In this document: positions 51,391 to 58,375 of the stretch, piece after piece
Layout of the letters: each line of letters starts with the position of its first letter
How positions within the stretch are numbered: position 1 is the first letter of the stretch
Assembly: GCA_003134435.1 (NCBI GenBank)
Contig: PLBE01000116.1
Coordinates: 1-58,375, forward strand
Direction: 5' to 3'
DNA from: Acidobacteriaceae bacterium
Lineage (GTDB): Bacteria > Acidobacteriota > Terriglobia > Terriglobales > Acidobacteriaceae
Length of the DNA stretch: 58,375 nt
Notes under the pieces: generated by a model
What the model was told of the DNA's origin: nothing
Databases searched by the model: none
The model's input: only the letters and a program-made list of their open reading frames with translations
Program-made: the position numbers and the translations under genes

Positions 51391-52281
51391 ATGATCAACC
51401 ACATCCTCAATAATCTCTGGCTGGGCAGTCAGCACGATGCCGACGAACTGGTTAGAAACAATCCCGAAATGATCACGGCCATCCTCAACGTTCGCGGACC
51501 CGATATTTATAGTCCCGCGGGGCGAGACCAGTCTGCCGAATTTCCCGGCAAAGCCTATAAGTGGATTCCCGCCGCCGATATCGGCATCCTTTATCCTGGA
51601 CATGTCGAGCAAGCTTCAGCCTGGCTGCGGGAACAGACCGGCAAACGCGAACGCATATTGATCCACTGTTATCATGGCATCTCTCGCTCTCCAGGATTCC
51701 TCGCCGCCTTCATGGTGGAGAGTGGAATCTCTCCCGACCTCGAAGCTGCCATCGCCGCGATCGCTGTCCACCGTCGCGTTCAGCCCGCGAAGCAAGTCGT
51801 ACCACCCGTTCAGCCTGTCGTCCTCATCTCCGCGTTGACTGGACTGCCGAACCGTCAGGCCTTCGACCAGGGCAAGGCCAGCCCCTTCACTGCCGTTGCC
51901 GACGTCTATCTCATGAAGGCCTTCAACGGTTTTTATGGCCACCTCGCCGGTGACAAACTGTTGCGCAGACTTGCAAATATCCTCATCACCGCTGGCCTCG
52001 ACGCTTACCACAGTGGCGGAGATGAGTTCTTGTGCAAGGGAGATTCTCGTCAGGAATTGACCGCTAAACTCTCCCATGCTCGGCAGTTGTTCCGCGAGCC
52101 ATTCGAGGTCTACGCCGACGGCCGCATCCAGAACATCGACGGCATCGATCTTTCCTTCGGAATCGGCCCGACCGTGGAGGCCGCGAAGGCTGCCTTGTTT
52201 GAAGCGGAAAAAACGACATCGGAACCACCCGAGTGGCTGCGTAGGATTGTAGGTGCGGGCGACCCTGGACGAGCTTGGTAA
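51391..52281 (+). CDS. Dual-specificity phosphatase fused to a GGDEF domain
   Basis: Residues 1-135 are a DSP/PTP domain: 'NNLWLGSQHDA' start, a candidate general acid Asp63, and the P loop HC-x5-R ('IHCYHGISRSP', Cys93 and Arg99). Residues ~143-280 are a compact GGDEF domain: 'ALTGLPNRQAF', metal Asp171 ('ADVYLMKAFNGFYGH'), guanine-binding Asn179 and Asp188 ('GHLAGDKLL'), GGDEF at 209-213, and the closing 'SFGIGPTVEAAKAALFEAEK'. The second Asp of the usual DxD is Tyr, and no RxxD inhibitory site is seen. No membrane helix is present, so it is cytoplasmic. Both catalytic sites look potentially active. Confidence 0.85.
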   Translation: MINHILNNLWLGSQHDADELVRNNPEMITAILNVRGPDIYSPAGRDQSAEFPGKAYKWIPAADIGILYPGHVEQASAWLREQTGKRERILIHCYHGISRSPGFLAAFMVESGISPDLEAAIAAIAVHRRVQPAKQVVPPVQPVVLISALTGLPNRQAFDQGKASPFTAVADVYLMKAFNGFYGHLAGDKLLRRLANILITAGLDAYHSGGDEFLCKGDSRQELTAKLSHARQLFREPFEVYADGRIQNIDGIDLSFGIGPTVEAAKAALFEAEKTTSEPPEWLRRIVGAGDPGRAW

Positions 52282-52508
52282 TCCCACCTGAAACCGAACT
52301 TTCCCCAGCGGCAGTGTAGACCATGCTTCCCCGCGAGGCCCCCGCCCTTACGAGCTTGGTTTGCACTTCGGCCAGATTGCCCCTACTACAGCGTCACTGA
52401 AAAGTTCTGGCGGCAGCCTGTCCCCCCAGGGCTCGCGGTTGAGCAACGCCAGAACGGAATGTCGAGCACGACCCTGCTCTCGTTTGCGGCCTCTTTCCAG
52501 TGAGCGGG
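52282..52508. other. Intergenic region, nothing recognised
   Basis: 227 bp between the convergent phosphatase-GGDEF gene and the M19 dipeptidase gene. No frame with family resemblance, no clear terminator and no repeat were seen. Confidence 0.5.
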
Positions 52509-53675
52509 TTAGTTTTCGGGGAGATTGGCCCGCAGAAAGGTCATGACGTTTTCTCCCATGATCATGCGGATTTCTTTTTCGGAAAAGCCAGCTTCCATCA
52601 TCGCATCCGTAATTTCGACCAGTCCCGTGGTGTCAAACGGAGTGGTGACGGCTCCGTCGAAATCCGAGCCCAGGGCGACGTGTTCCGCACCGACCCGATC
52701 GGAAACATAGCGCATGGCTTTGACGATAGCGCTGGCGTCGCTTCCGCAGGTCGCCGTGTCCCAATATCCGATTCCTATCAAACCGCCTTTGGCCGCCACG
52801 GCACGAATCTGATCGTCGCTGAGGTTGCGGTTATTGTCGCAAGTGCCTTTGACGCCGGTGTGCGAAACCACCAGCGGACGCGTGGCGATGGCGAGCACAT
52901 CTGCAATCGTTTTTGGCGACGCGTGAGCGAGGTCCACGATCATGTGGCGCGCTTCCATCTGGCGCACCCATTCGCGGCCCTTTTCCGTGAGGCCGATTTT
53001 GTGCACTCCCGCAGCCGACCCTCCGATGTCGTTATCGAAGAAATGGCTGGGCGACATCATGCGGTATCCGGCGCGATAGAGTACGTCGAGATTCTGGAGA
53101 CGGCCGTCAAGGGCATGGGCGCCTTCGATGGAAAGCAGGCCGGCGGTCAGTTTGCCATTGGTGCGGCGGCGGCCAAGATAAGCGGAAAGATCGGCCGCAC
53201 TCTCGATGACGACAAAGCCGCCTTCAGATCCATCGGCGAATTGATGCAGACGGCGGGCCTGATAGAGGGCCCGTTGGGTGAGGCTGTTCCAGGTTTGGGG
53301 AGGCCAGCGGTCTACCATCGCGAGCCACAGAATTTGATCGTGCTTGTCTTCATTGCTCTCAATGTTGAGGCCGCTCGGACTTTTTGTGGGGAGGGAAAAT
53401 ACCTGCAACGCCACGTTGCCGTCGGCCAGGCGAGGAATGTCGACCTGGCCATCGACGCTGCGTTCGAGCAGATTGCGTCCCCACAAAAGCGAATCGGCGT
53501 GAAGGTCGGCGATGGTCAGCTGCGGGTGAAGAGTGAGGGCCCGCTCCGATGCCGGATAGGGCGGCTTCTTGAGGATTTTGTTTTGACTTTCGTCGACCAG
53601 GCGAGGAGTAACCAGGAAGAACGCGACCACGATACAGAGGATCACAAAAGCGATTTCAAGAGAGCGTCTGCGCAT
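52509..53675 (-). CDS. Membrane dipeptidase, peptidase family M19
   Basis: Zinc dipeptidase of the renal dipeptidase type. An N-terminal membrane anchor is at ~8-28 ('IAFVILCIVVAFFLVTP'). The first metal motif HxD is in 'IADLHADSLLW' (~56), with Glu in 'LLSIEGAHAL' (~150), His in 'DLAHASPKTI' and 'LVVSHTGVKG' (~220-260), and Asp in 'VALGSDFDG' (~335). It probably faces the periplasm and cleaves dipeptides, possibly with D-residues. 388 aa is normal. It stands alone on the minus strand. Confidence 0.9.
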   Translation of the reverse strand: MRRRSLEIAFVILCIVVAFFLVTPRLVDESQNKILKKPPYPASERALTLHPQLTIADLHADSLLWGRNLLERSVDGQVDIPRLADGNVALQVFSLPTKSPSGLNIESNEDKHDQILWLAMVDRWPPQTWNSLTQRALYQARRLHQFADGSEGGFVVIESAADLSAYLGRRRTNGKLTAGLLSIEGAHALDGRLQNLDVLYRAGYRMMSPSHFFDNDIGGSAAGVHKIGLTEKGREWVRQMEARHMIVDLAHASPKTIADVLAIATRPLVVSHTGVKGTCDNNRNLSDDQIRAVAAKGGLIGIGYWDTATCGSDASAIVKAMRYVSDRVGAEHVALGSDFDGAVTTPFDTTGLVEITDAMMEAGFSEKEIRMIMGENVMTFLRANLPEN

Positions 53676-53804
53676 ACGCGTCCATCCCTCAGGGGTTAAA
53701 TCCCTTTGTGCTCATTTAGGGCTGAGCCCTGTGACTGAAGTCGCGGCCATCCCAAAAACACATCAACCCCGTGTCTGGCATCTCGCCGCCGATGGGGCGC
53801 CAAA

Positions 53805-54395
53805 TCATTTTGACAGTGCGCCCAGGGCCTCGCGAAAGAGGACGTCGAAGGTCTGAGCGGTCTTCGCGCTGCGGGCGGCGAGCAGCGCTTTATCGGCGGC
53901 GGCGCGCTGGTAGCCGAGATTCACCAGCGCGGAAATCACATCTTCTTCAACCGGGCTGGCAAATGCGGGGGTTGATTCGGAATCTCCAGTGGATGGCGGC
54001 AGCTTGTCGCGGAGTTCGAGCACCATGCGTTCGGCCGTCTTTTTGCCGATGCCGGGGATGCGAGTGAGGCGGACGAGATCGCCCCTGCGAATGGCGGCGA
54101 CCATTTCGTCGGCGGGCATTCCGCTAAGAATTTTGATGGCGAGGGTAGGGCCGATTCCGCTGACGGTGAGCAATTTTTCGAACAGATGTTTTTCGGCGAT
54201 GCGCAAAAATCCATAGAGGCTGAGGGCATCCTCGCGAACGTGGGTGTGGATGTGGAGAGTTACTCCGGCGCCCGCGGCGGGCAATTCGGTAAAGGTGGGG
54301 ACGGTGATGGCAACGTCGTAGCCGACGCCATGAGTTTCCACGATTGCCTGGTTCGGATGCTTGGCGAGGAGAGTTCCGCGGAGATGCGCAATCAT
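53805..54395 (-). CDS. ruvA: Holliday junction branch migration protein RuvA
   Basis: Tetramer that binds four-way junctions and loads RuvB. ATG at 54395 starts 'MIAHLRGTLLAKHPNQAIVETHGVGYDVAITVPTF' (OB domain I). Domain II has the two helix-hairpin-helix motifs ('LTVSGIGPTLAIKILSG', 'LTRIPGIGKKTAERMVLEL'). Domain III at the C-terminus is 'EEDVISALVNLGYQRAAADKAL'. 196 aa is typical. ruvB and ruvC are not adjacent. Confidence 0.96.
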   Translation of the reverse strand: MIAHLRGTLLAKHPNQAIVETHGVGYDVAITVPTFTELPAAGAGVTLHIHTHVREDALSLYGFLRIAEKHLFEKLLTVSGIGPTLAIKILSGMPADEMVAAIRRGDLVRLTRIPGIGKKTAERMVLELRDKLPPSTGDSESTPAFASPVEEDVISALVNLGYQRAAADKALLAARSAKTAQTFDVLFREALGALSK

Positions 54396-55045
54396 CGCGC
54401 TTATTGTACGGCAGGGCCGCGGCGGGAATAAAAGACACTTTTTCCTTTGCCTTCCACAGGAAGTTTCCACGCTCCACAGTTTTTACACAGTGGAGGCGCA
54501 GATTGCGGTTGCGTTAATTCTTGTCGTGCCCCAAAGTGGTCGCAGTCAAAAGCGTGAGATGTTCTGAATCTGTTCCGACAAAGGTTCAGCGATGCCGGCG
54601 GTTTTTTCGAGAGTGAATCGCCGGGGGAAAATTCGGCGCATGTCCAGTGCGCTGGTGCCCGGGCTTTACGGCCTCCTCGGAAATCCTTCTTTCAGGAGGA
54701 TCGAAACGCTGAATCGTAACCCTGGAGCGCAAGCCTCAGGTGAGCATCGCGGCATGACACTCTCACGAGTGCCGCTGCGCGATGATCTTTCGTTTCGACG
54801 AGAGACGGCAGTCAGAATGTCCACGATAACAATGCGGCTTGGGTGGCTGGCCCGGGCCGCATTTGTTTTTTGCAATCGTCGTCCGGCGCAGCGAGGCTCG
54901 GCACAGCGGTCAATTGGCCTTTTCCTCGCCCTTCACCATTGGCGAGCCGATATCCACAGCTTTTCAAGTTTGTTGTGATTCCTGCGCTATTTCGCTTAAC
55001 CCGTTCCAGCCCTCATAATTGCAACTGGAGTGCTGTACGCCCCGC
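54396..55045. other. 650-bp gene-poor region between ruvA and dnaG
   Basis: No frame here looks like a protein of known composition. Visible elements are a TTTTACACA match to the DnaA-box pattern TTWTNCACA (54481-54489) beside TTCCACAGG and TTTCCAC, an ATATCCACA one-off match at 54950-54958, and two hairpins (CCGGCG/CGCCGG around 54596-54623 and CCTCCT/AGGAGG at 54672-54699). It should contain the divergent promoters of ruvA and dnaG. An unrecognised RNA gene cannot be excluded. Confidence 0.4.
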
Positions 55046-57016
55046 ATGACTTCTTCTTCCGACAACTTCAAAGAATCCCTCAAGCAGCAGGCGGACATCG
55101 TCCGCATCATTGGCGACTACGTCAAGCTGAAGAAGGCCGGGGCGCAGAATTTTTCGGGGCTCTGTCCGTTTCATGCCGAGAAAACGCCTTCGTTCTCGGT
55201 CCATGCGACGCGCCAGTTTTATCACTGCTTTGGCTGCGGAGAGTCAGGGGACGTTTTTACCTTTATCCAGAAGGTGGAAAACGTGACGTTTCCGGAGACG
55301 GTCCGACTGCTTGCGCAGAAGCTGGGCGTGACCATGCCGAAGATGACCTTTTCCAGCCCGGCGGAAGCGCGGGACGCGCAGGCGCGCATGGCGTTGCTCG
55401 ATGTGCATGTGCGGGCTACGGCATTCTTTCAGGAATGTCTCCGGCGTCCCGAGGGCGCGAATGCCCGTGAATATTTGAAAACGCGGGGGCTGGATCCGGA
55501 AACCGTGGCGCGCTTTCGCATCGGGTATGCGCCGGATTCGGGTTTCACGCTGCGGGATCTGTTGCGCCGGGAGTTCGATGAGGAGCTGTTGCGGGAGAGT
55601 GGTCTCTTTTCCTGGAAGGAAAGCTCTCAGCCGTCAGCCGTCAGTCCTCAGCAAAACCAGGTCCTTCGCTCCGCTCAGGATGACAATGTCGCCCAGAGCT
55701 CGGACGCGAACGACGAACCGCGAACCGCGAGCAGCGCGCGCTTCGAGCCCAAAGCCGTTCCCGCCATCTACTCCAAGTTTCGCAACCGGGTGATGTTTCC
55801 GATCTGCAACGATCAGGGCAAAGTGATCGCCTTCACGGGACGCACGCTTTCGACGGATGACAAAGCTGGCCCGAAGTATCTGAATTCTCCGGAGACGCCG
55901 ATTTATTCGAAGTCACGGGTGCTCTTCAATCTGGATCAGGCGAAAGAGGCGATCCGCAAGCTCGATTACTCGATTCTGGTCGAAGGGCAGATGGACTGCA
56001 TTTCGGTGTACGCAGCGGGCTTTCAGAATGTGATTGCCAGTTCGGGGACAGCCTTCACCGAATTGCAGGCGAAATTGCTGAGCCGATTCTCAAAAAATGT
56101 GGTGGTCAACTTCGATCCCGATACGGCCGGAGCGCGGGCCACGGAGCGGACCCTGGGGCTGCTCGTGGAAGAGGAATTCAATATCCGGGTGCTGACGCTG
56201 GAGACCGGATTCGACCCGGATCTGTATATCCGGCGCCAAGGGAAAGACGCGTACGGCGCAGCCCTGAAAGGCTCGCAGAAATATTTCGATTATCTGATCG
56301 ATCGGGCTCGAGCGCTGTTTCCAGTGCGAAATTCGGAGAGCAAAGTGAAGGCAGTCAACCATCTTCTACCCCACCTACAGCGGGTGCCGAGTCGGATTGC
56401 GCGCGATGAACTGGCCCTGGAGATTTCGCAGAAGCTGGGCATTGATTCGGCTGTCCTGCGGCAGGAATTGAAACATGTTGCGACCAACCGGTCGGCGACG
56501 CAGGTCAAGACTTCGGCGGAGACGCAAATCACGGGGGCGGAGCGGGTGCTGATTCGGGCGCTGGCATCGGCGCGCGAGATGCAGGCGAGCGCGACCCGAA
56601 GCTCGGCGCGCGAAGGCACCGACGAGGAATTCGATCCGGCAAGACAGGCGCAGTTCGCGTTGCAATCGGAGAACCTGTATGAAGGGCTGGCCGCGCAGTC
56701 GTTGATCGAGGCGCTGCTAGCCGGGGGAACGGAAAGTGCGGATGTGATGGCTCTGCCCAAGACCGAGGAGGACAGGCGGCTGCTCGCCTCGATTCTGATG
56801 ACGGAAGAGGAAGAGCTGACGCCGGAAACGGTGGAAGGCGCGGTCCGGGCTTTGCGGCGGATCAATCTGCGGCGGCGCCTGGAAGATGTGCAGGTCGCAT
56901 TTCAGCGTCCAGGGCTCCCGTTGGAAGAGCGGCAAGCACTTTTGCATGAAAAAGTGCGCCTCAAACGGGCTTTGATGGACCCTGGGATGGAGGAGACGGG
57001 GAGCAAGGCGTCGTAG
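55046..57016 (+). CDS. dnaG: DNA primase DnaG with an in-frame repeat-derived insertion
   Basis: Makes RNA primers at the replication fork. A zinc finger lies at ~37-65 ('GLCPFHAEKTPSFSV', 'FYHCFGCGESGD'). The RNA polymerase core follows, with 'YSKFRNRVMFPICNDQGKVIAFTGRTL', the TOPRIM Glu in 'ILVEGQMDCISVYAAG', the DxD in 'VVNFDPDTAGARATERTL', and a C-terminal helicase-binding part (~450-656). ATG at 55046 gives 656 aa. An unconserved ~40-residue stretch at ~192-235 is encoded by dispersed-repeat sequence. Confidence 0.96.
   Translation: MTSSSDNFKESLKQQADIVRIIGDYVKLKKAGAQNFSGLCPFHAEKTPSFSVHATRQFYHCFGCGESGDVFTFIQKVENVTFPETVRLLAQKLGVTMPKMTFSSPAEARDAQARMALLDVHVRATAFFQECLRRPEGANAREYLKTRGLDPETVARFRIGYAPDSGFTLRDLLRREFDEELLRESGLFSWKESSQPSAVSPQQNQVLRSAQDDNVAQSSDANDEPRTASSARFEPKAVPAIYSKFRNRVMFPICNDQGKVIAFTGRTLSTDDKAGPKYLNSPETPIYSKSRVLFNLDQAKEAIRKLDYSILVEGQMDCISVYAAGFQNVIASSGTAFTELQAKLLSRFSKNVVVNFDPDTAGARATERTLGLLVEEEFNIRVLTLETGFDPDLYIRRQGKDAYGAALKGSQKYFDYLIDRARALFPVRNSESKVKAVNHLLPHLQRVPSRIARDELALEISQKLGIDSAVLRQELKHVATNRSATQVKTSAETQITGAERVLIRALASAREMQASATRSSAREGTDEEFDPARQAQFALQSENLYEGLAAQSLIEALLAGGTESADVMALPKTEEDRRLLASILMTEEEELTPETVEGAVRALRRINLRRRLEDVQVAFQRPGLPLEERQALLHEKVRLKRALMDPGMEETGSKAS
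55620..55750 (+). repeat. Dispersed-repeat insertion inside dnaG
   Basis: The stretch contains TCAGCCGTCAG (55627-55637, also found reversed at 18211-18235) in a CTCAG/GTCAG array, then CCTTCGCTCCGCTCAGGATG, then CGAACCGCGAACCGCGA. These resemble short intergenic repeats rather than primase sequence. The reading frame stays open and encodes a Ser/Gln/Asp/Asn-rich loop. Confidence 0.65.
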
Positions 57017-57202
57017 AGCCGGCTTCAGTGCAGCTGCCTACATCCACCTTTGCGCAAAAAACGCGCAAGGAGGGAACACCTTTTCGCCCCCTCCCTCCGC
57101 TCTTTAAGCGAATAGACAGGCTTTGGAACGAAACGGCTTCTCGCGACATCTAAATATCAAGAGGAGAGAGAGATACGGACAGCAACAAGAGTCCGGGCGT
57201 GC

Positions 57203-57208
57203 TATACT
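57203..57208 (+). promoter_or_regulatory. Possible -10 box of rpoD
   Basis: TATACT about 100 bp before the rpoD start. No good -35 hexamer lies at 17 bp; GGACAG at 57177-57182 is a weak candidate at 20 bp. The 290-bp gap 57017-57306 otherwise holds a TTGCGC/GCGCAA inverted repeat near 57051-57068 and no gene. Confidence 0.3.
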
Positions 57209-57306
57209 TTTAAGGTTTGTGCGCCTTGCGCACAGCTCCGTAACAACTCCCACCGCTGAAGGAATGGGCGAACGCGAACCGGCGAACGCCTCGAGGATAA
57301 TCTGTC

Positions 57307-58375
57307 TTGGCACTGGACGACAAGTACGACGACATAAAAAAGCTGATCGACGCAGGCAAAGAGAAGGGATATCTGACCTATGATCAGGTCAACGACCTTA
57401 TCCCGCACGATGTGCACTCTCCTGAAGACCTGGAAGATCTGCTGACCACGATCGGAACGCAAGGAATCGATGTACTCGAAAGCTCGAAAGGGCCGACGAC
57501 CGATCTGGAAAAAAAATTCGAGGAAGTGGATGAGAGCTCCGAGGACGTCGAACTCGACTTAACCCCCGGCGCTTTAGAAAAAACCAACGACCCCGTCCGC
57601 ATGTATTTGCGGGAGATGGGTACAGTTCCGCTGCTTACCCGCGAAGGCGAAGTGGAAATCGCCAAGAGGATTGAGCGGGGGCAAAACCGCGTCTTGAAGG
57701 CGCTCTCGCGGTCGCCGATTGTGATTCGCGAGCTCCTCGCTCTGGGCGAGGACCTCGAAAAAGGCGTCCGCTCAATCAAAGAGCTGGTGACTTTCGATGA
57801 AGAGGAGATCACCGAGGAGATTGTCGAGAAACGGCTGAAGGAATTTCTCGCCAAGATCCACGCGCTCGACAAGCTCTACAAGAAGGTGGCGCCGCTGGCG
57901 GAAAAGCTGGCGTCGGTGAACGCCAAAAAGAATGGGCGTATGCACCGGCGGTACCGCTTTCAGTTGGCCCACGCCATCGTACGTACATCGATCGCGGTCC
58001 GGAAGCTGGGCTTCACCAACAACGAGCGGAAGCGTCTGATCGACCGGGTGAATCGCACCGTCGACGGCATGCGATCGCTCGACCGTCAGATCCAGAACCT
58101 GGAGAAGCGGGCCGAGGCGACGCGCAGCGAAGAGCAAAAGAAGGAATACAGGAAGCAATCGCGCGCGGTCCGCGGAGAGCTCGAAAAACTCGAAGTCGAA
58201 GCCGGCCTGTTGTTCCAGGAACTCAAGCGCACGCAGCGCGAGATTATCCAGGGCGACATGGACGCCGAGCACGCCAAACGCGAGCTCATCGAAGCCAACT
58301 TGCGCCTGGTCGTCTCGATTGCCAAGAAATACACCAATCGCGGATTGCAGTTTCTCGACCTGATTCAGGAAGGCA
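57307..58375 (+). CDS. rpoD: Primary sigma factor RpoD, 3' end outside the window
   Basis: Open frame of 356 codons to the window edge. TTG at 57307 must be at or before the start because an in-frame TAA lies at 57298-57300; GAGGA precedes it. Region 1.1 reads '[26 protein letters not shown]'. Region 1.2 is '[32 protein letters not shown]'. A charged non-conserved region follows at ~110-310, and region 2 begins '[31 protein letters not shown]' and is cut there. The dnaG-rpoD order is a common macromolecular-synthesis arrangement. Confidence 0.95.
   Translation, partial: MALDDKYDDIKKLIDAGKEKGYLTYDQVNDLIPHDVHSPEDLEDLLTTIGTQGIDVLESSKGPTTDLEKKFEEVDESSEDVELDLTPGALEKTNDPVRMYLREMGTVPLLTREGEVEIAKRIERGQNRVLKALSRSPIVIRELLALGEDLEKGVRSIKELVTFDEEEITEEIVEKRLKEFLAKIHALDKLYKKVAPLAEKLASVNAKKNGRMHRRYRFQLAHAIVRTSIAVRKLGFTNNERKRLIDRVNRTVDGMRSLDRQIQNLEKRAEATRSEEQKKEYRKQSRAVRGELEKLEVEAGLLFQELKRTQREIIQGDMDAEHAKRELIEANLRLVVSIAKKYTNRGLQFLDLIQEG

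Noticed and set aside
54592-54978. 128-codon plus-strand frame in the ruvA-dnaG gap
   Set aside because: No ribosome-binding site and Arg/Ser-rich composition without hydrophobic core; no resemblance to any family.

Overview
The window reads as chromosomal DNA of a GC-rich, diderm, flagellated bacterium, most likely an Acidobacteriota (Terriglobia-type) member. That placement is inference. It rests on the short helix-turn-helix protein at 2020-2472 (the 'RLDSWKEIA..LxRGVRTVxRWEREEGLPVHRH' N-terminus I associate with this phylum), the paired GT-C/GT-2 membrane-sugar genes, a dual-domain aspartyl protease, and dispersed repeats of the 'CTGACGGCTGA' and 'CCTTCGCTCCGCTCAGGATGA' kinds.

Layout. 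1-2000: a visibly less GC-rich accessory patch with a truncated secreted protein, an IS1595-type transposase and three small companion ORFs. 2020-8790: housekeeping and envelope genes, mostly minus strand (aspartyl protease with TPR, PilT-like ATPase, Cna/TPR lipoprotein-like protein, QueC, FtsX-type permease). 8904-13521: a glycan-related cluster with two polytopic membrane proteins, two GT-2 enzymes and a decayed paralogue fragment. 13652-19879: leuCD, an S9 peptidase, an MBL-fold hydrolase and an unknown anchored protein.

20029-45838: a 26-kb unidirectional flagellar block. It opens with three regulators (a sigma-54 activator without DNA-binding domain, a soluble histidine kinase, and a full NtrC-type regulator) and then runs flgB-flgC-fliE-fliF-fliG-fliH-fliI-fliJ-fliK-flgD-flgE-fliL-fliN(short)-fliO-fliP-fliQ-fliR-flhB-flhA-[46-aa ORF]-fliA-fliM-fliY. 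Many genes overlap by ATGA, GTGA or TAGTG. It supplies the rod base, MS ring, C ring, export gate and ATPase, hook and sigma-28. Filament, cap, L/P ring, distal rod and stator genes are not here. An MshEN-like (possible c-di-GMP receptor) protein follows.

47034-51196: a TetR-HlyD-ABC ATPase-ABC permease exporter operon on the minus strand. Divergent from tetR is the most unusual gene of the window, a dual-specificity phosphatase fused to a GGDEF domain (51391-52281). 52509-58375: M19 dipeptidase, RuvA, DnaG (with an in-frame repeat-derived insertion) and the 5' part of rpoD, cut by the window end.

No tRNA, rRNA or CRISPR array was recognised. Base-level coordinates were read by eye and start codons are best guesses where stated.
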